NCBI RefSeq assembly: GCF_002013915.1
Contig: NZ_MBTF01000001.1
Coordinates: 744,001-808,000, forward strand
Length of the DNA: 64,000 nucleotides
Direction of reading: 5' to 3'
From: Mucilaginibacter pedocola
Lineage (GTDB): Bacteria > Bacteroidota > Bacteroidia > Sphingobacteriales > Sphingobacteriaceae
The notes beneath the pieces were generated by a model that saw only the letters and a program-made list of their open reading frames with translations, did not search any database and was not told the origin of the DNA. Shown here in pieces: positions 7,504 through 16,562 of this stretch. Numbering within the stretch: the stretch's first letter is position 1; every line of letters starts with the position of its first letter. The translations under genes were made by a program, and so were the position numbers.

Positions 7504-8793
7504 ATGATCTACCAAAACACATTAGCCTTTGCGTTGGAGCAGGACGAGCATGACCCGCTGAAGAGTTTCCGGCAAGAGTTTCTTATCCCGCAGCATAATG
7601 GTAAAGATGCCATATACCTTTGCGGCAACTCGCTTGGGTTGCAGCCACGTTCAGCAAAACAACACCTGAAGGCACAATTGGATGCCTGGGAAACACATGC
7701 CGTAGAAGGCTGGTTCACCGGCGATGCGCCATGGTTGAGCTATCATAAACAGCTTATCCCAACATTGGCAGACATCCTCGGCGCAAAACCTGCCGAGGTA
7801 ACCATCATGAATTCGCTTACAGTGAACCTTCATTTATTGATGGTAAGCTTCTATAAACCAACTACTAAACGATATAAAATACTAATGGAAGCAGGAGCTT
7901 TTCCGTCCGATCAGTATGCGGTGGAAAGCCAGGTAAAGTTTCATGGCTATTCGGTGGAGGATGCCGTGATAGAAGTAAAACCCCGCGAAGGCGAAGTAAC
8001 TTTACGTACCGAAGATATCCTGAGACAGATCAATGATAATGCCGGTGAGTTAGCGTTGGTGCTGTTCAGCGGTATCAATTATTACACTGGTCAGTTTTTT
8101 GATCTGGAGGCCATCGCCAAAGCCGGGCATGAAGCAGGCGCTTACGTTGGGTTCGACCTGGCGCATGCGGCGGGTAATGTACCGTTGGAGTTGCATAACT
8201 GGGGTGCCGATTTTGCCAGCTGGTGTTCCTACAAATACATGAACTCCGGGCCGGGCGGTATCAGCGGGGCCTTTGTGCACGAAAAGTATTTCGCAGATGA
8301 TGCGCTGAGCCGTTTTGCAGGCTGGTGGGGTTACCGGCAGGATAAACGCTTTTTGATGGCACCGGGCTTTCAGCCGGAGATCGGCGCAGAGGGCTGGAAC
8401 GTGAGCACAGCGCCCATTTTACTCCTTGCGCTGCACAAAGCCTCGTTGGAAATTTTTGAACGCGCAGGAGGGCTTAAAACGCTTCGTGCAAAAAGCGAGC
8501 GATTGACAGGATATTTCGAATACCTTGTCAATGGTATCAACCAAAAAGCAGGCACCGAGGTGTATAAGATCATCACCCCGGCAAATGCCGCAGACCGTGG
8601 TGCACAGCTTTCGGTAGTTTGCAAAAACAATGCGCGCGCTATTTTTAATTACCTGGAACAAAATGGCGTTATGGGCGATTGGCGCGAGCCGGATGTGATA
8701 CGCCTGAGCGCTGTACCGCTCTACAACAGCTTCACCGATGTGTACAACGCCGCTGAATGCCTTTTTAAAGCCCTTGAAGCAACAAACTCTTAA
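7504..8793 (+). CDS. kynU: kynureninase
   Basis: 429-residue PLP enzyme that cleaves kynurenine to anthranilate and alanine (or 3-hydroxykynurenine to 3-hydroxyanthranilate). Seen here are LCGNSLGLQP, the FDLAHAAGN aspartate segment and WCSYKYMNSGPGG, where the lysine carries PLP. The ATG at 7504 (MIYQNTLAF) is chosen over a TTG nine codons earlier. No tryptophan dioxygenase or formamidase gene is nearby. It is followed after 3 bp by a bestrophin gene, then a histone-deacetylase homolog, so the three probably share a transcript. Confidence 0.93.
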   Translation: MIYQNTLAFALEQDEHDPLKSFRQEFLIPQHNGKDAIYLCGNSLGLQPRSAKQHLKAQLDAWETHAVEGWFTGDAPWLSYHKQLIPTLADILGAKPAEVTIMNSLTVNLHLLMVSFYKPTTKRYKILMEAGAFPSDQYAVESQVKFHGYSVEDAVIEVKPREGEVTLRTEDILRQINDNAGELALVLFSGINYYTGQFFDLEAIAKAGHEAGAYVGFDLAHAAGNVPLELHNWGADFASWCSYKYMNSGPGGISGAFVHEKYFADDALSRFAGWWGYRQDKRFLMAPGFQPEIGAEGWNVSTAPILLLALHKASLEIFERAGGLKTLRAKSERLTGYFEYLVNGINQKAGTEVYKIITPANAADRGAQLSVVCKNNARAIFNYLEQNGVMGDWREPDVIRLSAVPLYNSFTDVYNAAECLFKALEATNS

Positions 8794-8796
8794 CCG

Positions 8797-9654
8797 ATGA
8801 TATACTACAACCCCAGGCAGTGGTTCTCGCTTATATTCCGGTTTAGCCGGGCCGATACCCTGCGCGAGCTTTTACCGCTAATGACTTGCGTTGCCCTTTA
8901 TGCCGGCGCGGTTACTTTTTTTTTGATAGACGTACTGAAGGTGCCCGATACAAGCCTCTTACGCAAAGTGAGTTACATACATCAAACTATTGGTTTTGTA
9001 TTCTCTTTATTGCTGGCCTTCCGTATCAATTCGGCATACGACCGCTGGTGGGAAGGGCGAAAAATTTGGGGCAATATGGTAAACAACAGCCGCAACCTGG
9101 CCATTAAACTCAGGCACCTGGTAAACGAAAAGGATTTTGCTTTCTTCAGTTATGTGATCCCGCTTTATTCGCGCTGCCTGCGCGACCACCTGCGCGATAC
9201 CTATCGTTCGGAAGAGCAAAGCTTTGTGGCCATTGACCCATTAAAGCACGTGCCCAACCAAATCGCCTCAGACATGATCAAACGGATATACGAACTAAAC
9301 CGCGAAGGGCAAATAAATCCGGAGCAATTAATTAGCATAACCACCGAAATAACTTCATTTACAGATAATTGTGGTGCATGTGAGCGTATCCGAAAAACGC
9401 CTATACCGTTCTCTTACAGCGTATTCATCAAAAAATTTATCTTCACTTACATCATGACGCTGCCCTTTACCTGGGCATTCGATCTGAAGTATTTCATCAT
9501 CCCGATAATAGCTTTTGTACTGTTCGTATTCGTGAGCATAGAGCTTATAGCGGAAGAGATAGAGGACCCGTTCGGTTACGACCCTAATGATCTGCCGCTG
9601 GATAACATTTGCGAGAACATTCAAAAACACGTGGGCGAGATATTTGCCCGCTAA
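8797..9654 (+). CDS. bestrophin family ion channel (UPF0187)
   Basis: 285-residue membrane protein of the bestrophin family, whose bacterial members form pentameric anion or cation channels. AFRINSAYDRWWEGRKIWG is the family hallmark. Transmembrane segments are visible near residues 30-48, 65-82, 205-225 and 230-250. The end EEIEDPFGYDPNDLPLD matches the acidic conserved tail. It starts 3 bp after kynU and ends 6 bp before the deacetylase homolog. A second, divergent bestrophin begins at 63592. Confidence 0.88.
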   Translation: MIYYNPRQWFSLIFRFSRADTLRELLPLMTCVALYAGAVTFFLIDVLKVPDTSLLRKVSYIHQTIGFVFSLLLAFRINSAYDRWWEGRKIWGNMVNNSRNLAIKLRHLVNEKDFAFFSYVIPLYSRCLRDHLRDTYRSEEQSFVAIDPLKHVPNQIASDMIKRIYELNREGQINPEQLISITTEITSFTDNCGACERIRKTPIPFSYSVFIKKFIFTYIMTLPFTWAFDLKYFIIPIIAFVLFVFVSIELIAEEIEDPFGYDPNDLPLDNICENIQKHVGEIFAR

Positions 9655-9660
9655 GTACTG

Positions 9661-10563
9661 ATGCTGAAAATAGCTTACGATCCTATCTACGCGCATCCCT
9701 TGCCGGCGGGCCATCGATTTCCTATGCTGAAGTATGAGCTGATACCCGCGCAGCTTTTGCACGAGGGGCTGATAAATGAGGAGAATCTGTTCTCGCCCAC
9801 AGAATTGGACGAAGAAACTATCCTATTTACCCATAATAAAACTTACTGGGAACAATTGCGAGATCTAACCTTACCGCCTAAGGAGCAGCGCCGCACAGGT
9901 TTCCCGCTCTCGGCACGATTGGTGGAGCGGGAAATACGCATCGCCAAAGGTACTATTGATGGCTGCCATTACGCTTTAGAGCACGGCATTGCCTTCAACG
10001 TAGCGGGCGGCACTCATCATGCCGGCAGCAATTGGGGCGAAGGTTTCTGCTTATTGAATGATCAGGCTATAGCTGCTAACTGCCTGTTAAATAAAGGTAT
10101 ATCATCATCTATCTTAATAATAGATCTGGATGTGCACCAGGGTAATGGCACCGCCGAAATATTTCAGCAGGAGCCAAGGGTATTCACTTTTTCGATGCAC
10201 GGCGATAAGAACTTCCCGTTCCGCAAGGAGCGCTCTGATTTGGATATTCCCTTAGATGATGGTGTGGAAGATGAAGAGTACCTGCGCATTTTATATGACA
10301 CACTTCCCCGCTTAATTGAGCAGCAAAAACCTGACTTTATCTTTTACTTGTCCGGGGTAGATATCCTGGCTACAGATAAACTTGGTAAACTATCCCTTAC
10401 CAAAGAGGCTTGCAAAGCCCGCGATCGCTTCGTATTGGAGCAGTGCAAATCCAGGGGGATACCGGTGCAAGTTAGCATGGGCGGCGGTTACTCACCCGAT
10501 ATTAAGGATATTGTGGATGCCCATTGCAATACATTTAGGGTGGCAGATGAGTTGTATTTTTAA
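9661..10563 (+). CDS. histone deacetylase family protein (AcuC/HdaH-like)
   Basis: 300 residues of the arginase/deacetylase fold. The zinc and catalytic residues are visible in GGTHHAGSNWGEGFC (histidine dyad), IIDLDVHQGNGT (Asp and His zinc ligands) and YLSGVDIL (second Asp). Bacterial members remove acetyl groups from lysine or small amides. It closes the kynU-bestrophin run, suggesting one transcript, but no shared pathway is established. Confidence 0.9.
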   Translation: MLKIAYDPIYAHPLPAGHRFPMLKYELIPAQLLHEGLINEENLFSPTELDEETILFTHNKTYWEQLRDLTLPPKEQRRTGFPLSARLVEREIRIAKGTIDGCHYALEHGIAFNVAGGTHHAGSNWGEGFCLLNDQAIAANCLLNKGISSSILIIDLDVHQGNGTAEIFQQEPRVFTFSMHGDKNFPFRKERSDLDIPLDDGVEDEEYLRILYDTLPRLIEQQKPDFIFYLSGVDILATDKLGKLSLTKEACKARDRFVLEQCKSRGIPVQVSMGGGYSPDIKDIVDAHCNTFRVADELYF

Positions 10564-10576
10564 ATGTTAGCGGCTA

Positions 10577-10808
10577 TTTAACCACAGAGGGCGCGGAGTT
10601 TTACACAAAGGTTCACAGAGTTGGATCGTGGTTATTTTGGCACGCAAAGGCGCAAAGCCGCAGAGAAAAGATCGGGATTATCAGTTATACTTTCTGCCCT
10701 TCGAGGCTTAAAGAGAAATTCTATTCGGCCAGATCTTACTTTTTAGATCGCATGCAAAGCTCTCTGTGAACCTCTGCGTTTTTCTCTCTGTGTGCTCTGT
10801 GGTAAAAA
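10577..10808. repeat. inverted pair of TTAACCACAGAG repeats
   Basis: A unit at 10577-10620 (TTTAACCACAGAG through GTTCACAGAG) is the near reverse complement of the unit at 10761-10808 (CTCTGTGAACCTCTG through CTCTGTGGTAAA). Between them, 10638-10668 holds CACGCAAAGGCGCAAAGCCGC, another repeat type. The whole 230-bp block fills the gap between convergent genes and could fold into one long hairpin. Confidence 0.8.
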
Positions 10809-10816
10809 ATAACGGC

Positions 10817-12181
10817 CTATACTGTCACCTTCAAGTTATTCTTTTTACTAATTGCCTGAAATCTCAAAAACAACATCACCGAAGCAGAGGCCAAACCCGC
10901 CACCAGCCCGAACCAAACCCCGGTTACGCCATATTGCAGGTGTTTACCGAGGATGTAACCGATGGGTAGACCAATTACCCAGTAAGATATAAAAGTGATA
11001 ATTGTTGGGATCTTTACATCGCTCATGCCACGCAAAATACCCAGGCCCACAACCTGCGTACCATCAAACAGTTGGAAGAATGCAGCTACGATAAGTAACT
11101 GTGCTGCAATGGATATCACCTGCTTGTCGGAAGTATAAATGTAGGGCATCCACTGGTTAAAGGCCGTGAATATGAATGCAGTAATGCACATAAATGCGAT
11201 AACAATGTGGTAATTAGAAATGGCCGAGAGCCGCAGTTGATGATGATCGTTAGCGCCAAAGTGGTTACCCGACCGGATGGCCGCTGCCGACGACATGCCC
11301 GCTGCCATCATGTAAGTCATGCTCGCCAGGTTTAATGCGATCTGGTGAGCCGCCTGTGGCACCGCGCCAATGGTGCCGATAATGATAGACGCTCCGCCAA
11401 AAGCGCTTACCTCAAAAGTGGCCTGCATAGCAACCGGCATACCAATTTTTAAAAGCTGAGCGATGCGTTGCCGTTCTATGTTTTTAAAGGCGAAATCGGT
11501 AAGGTATTTTTTAAAATGGGGTGAGCGGAACACATAAATACTCATGGCAACGGCCATCAGGCAGCGGTCGATAAGTGTGCTATAGCCAACACCTTTTATG
11601 CCCATAGGAGGGATGCCGAACATTCCTTTTACCAACACAATGCCCACCAATATATTCAGCACGTTGCCGGCAATAGTAATGTACATGGCCTGCCGGGTAA
11701 GGCCGAGCCCTTCGGCAAATTGCTTAAAGGTGTTGAATACCATTAATGGCACTAACGATGAAACCAACAACGTAAGAAAGGGCTTTGCCTGCACAACCAC
11801 CTCTGGCGATTGGTTAAGCTTACCGATAAAAAACACGATTCCAAAGTAAAATACCACGAACAGCGCTATGCCCGAAAGTACATTCAGGAACAAACTATTG
11901 CTAAGCAACCTGCCGCACTCTGCGTAGTTTTTACGACCGTTGTGCTGGGCTATCAACGGCGTAATACCGTAGCTGATGCCCATGGCCATAACAAAGGGAA
12001 CTATAAAAAGGCTGATAGAAAGTGCCACGGCCGCTAAAGCAACAGTACCCGCAAAATGCCCGATGATAATGGTATCTGAAAAGTGTACGAGTGTATGCCC
12101 GATCTGTGAAAGCACGATGGGTATAGCCAGCTTAAGGCTGTCGTTGTAGTAGTATCGGTATTTTAAAAAGATGGCTTTCAT
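10817..12181 (-). CDS. MATE family efflux transporter
   Basis: 454 residues with about 12 transmembrane helices in two halves, the size and pattern of NorM/DinF-type MATE exporters that expel cationic compounds using H+ or Na+. The N-terminal half has LAIPIVLSQIGHTLVHFSD and the C-terminal half the matching LLKIGMPVAMQATFEVSAF start, reflecting internal duplication. Inner membrane. The gene faces the deacetylase homolog and has no close partner. Substrate unknown. Confidence 0.9.
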   Translation of the reverse strand: MKAIFLKYRYYYNDSLKLAIPIVLSQIGHTLVHFSDTIIIGHFAGTVALAAVALSISLFIVPFVMAMGISYGITPLIAQHNGRKNYAECGRLLSNSLFLNVLSGIALFVVFYFGIVFFIGKLNQSPEVVVQAKPFLTLLVSSLVPLMVFNTFKQFAEGLGLTRQAMYITIAGNVLNILVGIVLVKGMFGIPPMGIKGVGYSTLIDRCLMAVAMSIYVFRSPHFKKYLTDFAFKNIERQRIAQLLKIGMPVAMQATFEVSAFGGASIIIGTIGAVPQAAHQIALNLASMTYMMAAGMSSAAAIRSGNHFGANDHHQLRLSAISNYHIVIAFMCITAFIFTAFNQWMPYIYTSDKQVISIAAQLLIVAAFFQLFDGTQVVGLGILRGMSDVKIPTIITFISYWVIGLPIGYILGKHLQYGVTGVWFGLVAGLASASVMLFLRFQAISKKNNLKVTV

Positions 12182-12251
12182 TACAATTGGCGGGCAAAAG
12201 TAATGAGTTTAAATGAGGGGGACTATATCGTCAGAGATAAGTTGACATAAG

Positions 12252-12299
12252 ATAAGTCCGAAAGATGAATATGAGCGAATCTTTCTTCCGGACTTTCCG
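12252..12299. repeat. short imperfect inverted repeat (AAGTCCGAAAG)
   Basis: AAGTCCGAAAGA near 12254 is partly mirrored by TCTTTCTTCCGGACTT around 12281-12296, followed by a further CGGACTT copy. It lies downstream of the minus-strand AlbA_2 gene start region of MATE, in a 138-bp gap, and looks like another dispersed repeat. Confidence 0.45.
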
Positions 12300-12319
12300 A
12301 CTGCGGACTTCAGGCTTTA

Positions 12320-12943
12320 CTAACTCGCCGTGTAAAACTCTTCCTTCTCTGTAGTATGCACCCTAATTACACCGCTTAGTACCAGGTTTACCAGTATGCG
12401 CTGGGCACGGCGGCGGCCAATGTTGAGCAGTTCGCAAAACTGTTTTATGGTGATGCGTTCGGTTTTATCCAGGTGCTCCAGCAGGGCTTTTTCTTTTGAC
12501 GAATATTCTATCAGCACGCCTTGATCGCTTGATGATTGCTTCAGTACATCCACCACAATTTTGCTGGCCAGTACGCTTTTATCTTTTACGCGGATGTAAA
12601 CCCACCATTTGCCATCTTCGGCAAGTGAGTAATGCGGCTTCTCGTCACTTGCCGGAATGTCTACAGCGAGCACCAGTTTATCGTCCCAATAGATCTCTTC
12701 GAAAATGGGTTCGAGGGCGGGGCGGCAATAAAAGTGTGCCGCCTTGGTTATCATGTAGCGCTCTTCTTCTTCTTCCTTTACGCCTTTGATGGTGCCGTCA
12801 TCTAAAACGCCTATCAGCAGCCTTCCGCCAACATTATTGGCGAAGGACACCATGGTTTTAGCTATTTTCTCGCAGCTTGTAATGGTTTTCTTGAAGTCGA
12901 GCGAAACGCCTTCCCCTTCAAGTATCTGTCGTTTTAAGTTCAT
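12320..12943 (-). CDS. AlbA_2 (Schlafen-type) domain protein with C-terminal winged helix
   Basis: 207 residues. The N-terminal 110 residues match the AlbA_2 domain: EGVSLDFKK, then VSFANNVGGRLLIGVLDDG, the usual signature. The C-terminal 60 residues look like a winged helix (ITIKQFCELLNIGRRRAQRILVNLVLSG). Such proteins are thought to act as transcription regulators that sense a small molecule, but targets are unknown. It lies in a minus-strand run with the GNAT and DUF4442 genes, which end just upstream. Confidence 0.8.
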   Translation of the reverse strand: MNLKRQILEGEGVSLDFKKTITSCEKIAKTMVSFANNVGGRLLIGVLDDGTIKGVKEEEEERYMITKAAHFYCRPALEPIFEEIYWDDKLVLAVDIPASDEKPHYSLAEDGKWWVYIRVKDKSVLASKIVVDVLKQSSSDQGVLIEYSSKEKALLEHLDKTERITIKQFCELLNIGRRRAQRILVNLVLSGVIRVHTTEKEEFYTAS

Positions 12944-12956
12944 GCCGCAAGGTTAT

Positions 12957-13409
12957 TTAATCGGCTTTATAAGGCCTGTGTATCTGCATCCAGTTCTCCG
13001 GTTTATTAATTGGCTCAAAGCCAAACTGGCTATATAGCCCATGTGCATCGGCAGTGGCCAGGCTCCAGCGGCGCAACCCCTGCAATTCAGGATGTGCCAG
13101 TATGGTTTGCATCATCCATTTTGATAGCCCTATGCCACGGTGCGCATCCAGTACGTAAACATCGCACAGATAGGCGAATGTAGCTTTATCACTTACCACT
13201 CTCGCCAGCCCAACCTGCGCACCGTTATGGTACAATCCAAAGCACATCGAGTTTTCTAAAGCGGCCTTCAACTTTTCCACAGGCATGCCTTTTGCCCAGT
13301 AAGTTGTGTTAAGATAACCATAAATGGCATCAAAATCAAGCTTTGCTTTGTCTAAAGATATTTCGTAGCCTTTTTTAAGGAAGGCGGCATCATTCATAAA
13401 AACGGCCAT
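12957..13409 (-). CDS. GNAT family N-acetyltransferase
   Basis: 150 residues. The acetyl-CoA binding motif is in VLDAHRGIGLSKWMM (R-x-G-x-G/A pattern) and the last strand and helix are in DAHGLYSQFGFEPI. The substrate is not evident. The ATG at 13409 is only five bases after the stop of the DUF4442 gene; a second ATG four codons in is equally possible. It is 13 bp from the AlbA_2 gene, so the three genes likely form an operon. Confidence 0.85.
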   Translation of the reverse strand: MAVFMNDAAFLKKGYEISLDKAKLDFDAIYGYLNTTYWAKGMPVEKLKAALENSMCFGLYHNGAQVGLARVVSDKATFAYLCDVYVLDAHRGIGLSKWMMQTILAHPELQGLRRWSLATADAHGLYSQFGFEPINKPENWMQIHRPYKAD

Positions 13410-13413
13410 AGGT

Positions 13414-13893
13414 TCATATCAGGGTTTTAGGCAGGTCCAGGTCGCGAACGTAAACTTCGTTCAACAGCGAAGCGCAAACTTCGCCTGCTTTATTATAAAT
13501 ATCAATGGGAAAAAGCTTCTCATATTTCCCTGTTACAATTAACGTTTCGTTGGCTTCGGCAATATCAGCTTCGGTAAGTTTTATTTCGAAGAAGAGGTTG
13601 CCAAGCGCGGGTTTTAAAAAATCAATTTTAGCCGATTTAGACCATATTGCCAAACGTCTTTTGCCATCTGCATTTAATATTTGATGAAAAAGCACAGGGT
13701 AGAAGGGGTCGGCAGCGGCGAAAATGGTACCGCCGAAGATGGAGCCATTGTAGTTTTTATTAAGCCAGCTTTTGCTCACTTTAACCTTTACACCGGCAAA
13801 ACCTTTGTGGAAACCGAGCACCCAAATTCGCTGTAAAAGGAGAGGGGGGTAAAAACGCATTACCCATTTCAGCGCATTTTCTGATAGTACCAT
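13414..13893 (-). CDS. DUF4442 hotdog-fold protein (thioesterase-like)
   Basis: 159 residues with the DUF4442 pattern: an N-terminal helix (WVMRFYPPLL), then SWLNKNYNGSIFGGTIFAAADPF, which corresponds to the hotdog helix, and a C-terminal strand (KAGEVCASLLNEVYVRD). Hotdog proteins of this kind are PaaI-like acyl-CoA thioesterases, but no activity is known for DUF4442. First gene of the DUF4442-GNAT-AlbA_2 run. Confidence 0.8.
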   Translation of the reverse strand: MVLSENALKWVMRFYPPLLLQRIWVLGFHKGFAGVKVKVSKSWLNKNYNGSIFGGTIFAAADPFYPVLFHQILNADGKRRLAIWSKSAKIDFLKPALGNLFFEIKLTEADIAEANETLIVTGKYEKLFPIDIYNKAGEVCASLLNEVYVRDLDLPKTLI

Positions 13894-14068
13894 GGTGGTT
13901 AAATATCAGAAAAATATTGCGGAGAATGTTGTATCTACAGCACGAATTTTACTGTTTGAACAACTTTTTAAGTATAAATTATACTTTCATACAAAACAAC
14001 TTATAGGTTAGGCGGTTATAATATTCGAATACGAGGTAAAATTCATCAACACAAAACTTATATCTATT

Positions 14069-14278
14069 ATGAAAAAGCAGATCTTGAGCTTCGCGTTAGT
14101 CGCGACAATTGTTGGAGCCGTTGCAGCGGGTTGTGGTTCAGAGAAAAAAGCAGGTGATGGTACCGACACCACCAAAACCGATTCGGCAGCTGTAATGAGC
14201 ACACCATCTACCACGCCGGCAGATACCATGAAAAAAGACACCATGACCAGGGACACTACTAAAAAAGTGCCTCAATAA
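14069..14278 (+). CDS. small secreted lipoprotein, Thr/Lys-rich
   Basis: 69 residues with a lipoprotein signal peptide (ALVATIVGAVAAGC, cysteine at residue 22) followed by a low-complexity tail rich in Thr, Asp, Lys and Ser with repeated DT-x-K units. No folded domain is likely. Such short coproduced lipoproteins are common in this group and their role is unknown. A strong terminator follows at once, so it is a single-gene unit. Confidence 0.75.
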   Translation: MKKQILSFALVATIVGAVAAGCGSEKKAGDGTDTTKTDSAAVMSTPSTTPADTMKKDTMTRDTTKKVPQ

Positions 14279-14295
14279 CGGTTCAATTTAAGACA

Positions 14296-14332
14296 TAAAA
14301 AATGCCGGGTGCTATTGCGCCCGGCATTTTTT
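14296..14332 (+). terminator. strong, bidirectional intrinsic terminator
   Basis: AAAAAATGCCGGG pairs with CCCGGCATTTTTT over 13 bases around a 10-base loop. It lies between convergent genes (lipoprotein and SDR) and has A and T runs on both sides, so it can serve both. Confidence 0.92.
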
Positions 14333-14351
14333 ATTTAGAGATGATTACTTG

Positions 14352-15146
14352 TTAAAAGGCTGTTTTGATAACGCCACCATCAACTCTAAGGGTAGCGCCG
14401 TTAGTGGCTGCCGAGAGCGGACTGGCCAAATAAGTTACCATGTTGGCAATCTCCTCGGTAGTAATAAAGCGCTTAAGCAGCGATGTGCCGCGCATACTCT
14501 TGAAAAATTCTTTCTCCATTTCGGCAGGGGTGATGCCTTGTTGATCGGCAACGGCTTGCACAAAACCGGTAACACCTTCTGATGCTGTTGGGCCCGGTAA
14601 TACGGTATTTACCGTAACGCCGGTGTTTACGGTTAGTTCGGCCAAGCCACGCGCTACGGATATTTGAGCTGTTTTGGTAACGCCGTAGTGTATCATTTCG
14701 GCAGGTATTTGTACGCCCGATTCGCTGGAAACGAAGATGATGCGACCCCAGTTTTTCGCCAGCATATTACCAAAATACGCCCTTGATAAACGCACGCCGC
14801 TCATTACATTCACCTCGAAGAATTTAAACCATTCCTCGTCGGGAATATCCTTAAATTCCTTCGGGTCGAAAATGCCGATGTTGTTTACTAATATATCAAC
14901 CTCGGGTAGTTCTTTTATCAAATTATTTACCTGGTCAACATCGGCAAAGTCTGCTGCAATGCCTTTTATATTGCTATTGCCTGTTTCGGCTTTTATTTTC
15001 TCAACCGCTTCGGTTACGCGTTCAGCCCCACGGCCATTTACAATTACGCTTGCGCCTTCGGCGGCCAATAGTTTGGCAATGGCGTAACCAATACCCGCAG
15101 TAGAGCCGGTTACCAGCGCTGTTTTGTTTTTAAGTTGAAGATCCAT
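14352..15146 (-). CDS. SDR family oxidoreductase
   Basis: 264-residue short-chain dehydrogenase. The NAD(P) motif is VTGSTAGIGYAIA, the NNIG strand motif reads DILVNNIGIF, and the active site Tyr-x3-Lys is YGVTK, preceded by serine in VSSESG. The ATG at 15146 (MDLQLKNKTALVTG) is chosen, as the 16 residues before it are not conserved in the family. Substrate unknown. Confidence 0.9.
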   Translation of the reverse strand: MDLQLKNKTALVTGSTAGIGYAIAKLLAAEGASVIVNGRGAERVTEAVEKIKAETGNSNIKGIAADFADVDQVNNLIKELPEVDILVNNIGIFDPKEFKDIPDEEWFKFFEVNVMSGVRLSRAYFGNMLAKNWGRIIFVSSESGVQIPAEMIHYGVTKTAQISVARGLAELTVNTGVTVNTVLPGPTASEGVTGFVQAVADQQGITPAEMEKEFFKSMRGTSLLKRFITTEEIANMVTYLASPLSAATNGATLRVDGGVIKTAF

Positions 15147-15241
15147 AGTATGTGATGTTTTTAATGAGGCAAGTGTAGATATTCTACAAATCATCTCCTA
15201 AAACATCCTCATAATATGGTGCTTAACTGACATTTAATATA

Positions 15242-16327
15242 CTATTGCACAATCCATTTACGCTTTAGGTATTTGCGGATGGGCTCATCAATGTAAACCA
15301 ATATCAACCAGGCCATTATTATTAATATGATTGTGCTGATTGCCATGATCAGCATCATCTCGTTATGCATTGGCTTTTTTGCTTCCACATAGCTTTGAAA
15401 TAACCAGATGATAGGGTAGTGGATCATGTAAAGCGGGTAGGAGATATCCCCCGAAAATTTGCAAAGCGGGCGCAAACCATTGCGTAAAGTTGCCCCCGCG
15501 CCCAAGGCTACCAATACAGGGAATATAAATATGGCGATGAAAGGGTCTACAAAAGGATTTGTTTTTTCGTTAAACGGTATCATGAATATCAGCAATAACA
15601 GTGCAGCGAAAGGCAAAAAGCCTATGCGCGATTTGATGATCCATTTAGAACGATACGCCAAAATACCGGCTAAAAACGAATAAAATACCCTATAAGCACC
15701 GCCCGCAACGTTATCTCCGCCCCAGCCAACGCCTAAAAACCCAGAACGGTGCGCCTCCATAGCAAGTAAAACGGCTGCAACAGCAACCAATATCCATAAT
15801 ACCTTATTCGGAATTTTTACAAGTATAAACGCATAAACCACATTGGCTATGTATTCCCAAAACAACGACCATGTGGGCGGATTAAGGTGAAACAGGTTAA
15901 AATAACGCTCGTGTACCAAAGGATACGGCACCATAAAACACGATGCTAAAAACATGAGCAAAGAATTGCCCGAGTATTTGGTGAATAGATCGGTCAGCGG
16001 ATCAAACGCGAATGCCAGCAGCCCGATAACCGATCCAATAATCACCAAGGGATGCAATCTTATCAACCGTAACTTAAAGAAATTCCATAAGCCGATACCT
16101 TTGAGTTTTTCATCGTAAGCATAAGCAATTACAAAGCCCGATAAACAAAAAAAGAAATCGACCGACAAGTACGCATGTGCGATAAAACTCTCGGGGTATT
16201 TAGGCACTGCAACTTCCATGAAATGAAAAATCACAACTGATATGGCGGCGACGCCACGCAGCCCGTCTAAAATTTGAAAATGTTGTTTGGTTTGAATTTT
16301 TGGTGCTGAAATGTTCGCGTCGGGCAT
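15242..16327 (-). CDS. acyltransferase 3 family membrane protein (OafA-like)
   Basis: 361 residues with about ten transmembrane helices. The N-terminal LDGLRGVAAISVVIFHF holds the conserved arginine and histidine of the acyltransferase 3 family, and FFFCLSGFVIAY the second signature. Members acetylate sugars of surface polysaccharides, lipids or peptidoglycan at the inner membrane. No polysaccharide cluster is nearby, so the acceptor cannot be inferred. It borders the accessory island that starts at about 16500. Confidence 0.88.
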   Translation of the reverse strand: MPDANISAPKIQTKQHFQILDGLRGVAAISVVIFHFMEVAVPKYPESFIAHAYLSVDFFFCLSGFVIAYAYDEKLKGIGLWNFFKLRLIRLHPLVIIGSVIGLLAFAFDPLTDLFTKYSGNSLLMFLASCFMVPYPLVHERYFNLFHLNPPTWSLFWEYIANVVYAFILVKIPNKVLWILVAVAAVLLAMEAHRSGFLGVGWGGDNVAGGAYRVFYSFLAGILAYRSKWIIKSRIGFLPFAALLLLIFMIPFNEKTNPFVDPFIAIFIFPVLVALGAGATLRNGLRPLCKFSGDISYPLYMIHYPIIWLFQSYVEAKKPMHNEMMLIMAISTIILIIMAWLILVYIDEPIRKYLKRKWIVQ

Positions 16328-16562
16328 TATATAAGAATATCGTGGATGTTAAAAGTTTTACAGCATCGTTGATTGAAGCTGTATTGCGTTGTAATAATTG
16401 GTGCAGCGAATATGACTGTTTTATGCTTATCATGGTTCCTGATATTGTATTAATCACTCTACGTTTCTTCTCATTCTTATTTTTCTCATAATTAACATTA
16501 TGTTAAGTAAAGAGGCATATATCCCCACACCACAGTTAGGTTATCATGGGGATGTGATTATG

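Noticed and set aside
10577..10808. CRISPR array
   Set aside because: Units are inverted rather than direct, not equally spaced, and lack similar-length spacers; no cas genes in the window.
12182..12319. A small RNA gene in the MATE-AlbA_2 gap
   Set aside because: Only an imperfect inverted repeat is present and it resembles dispersed repeats; no promoter or terminator pair.
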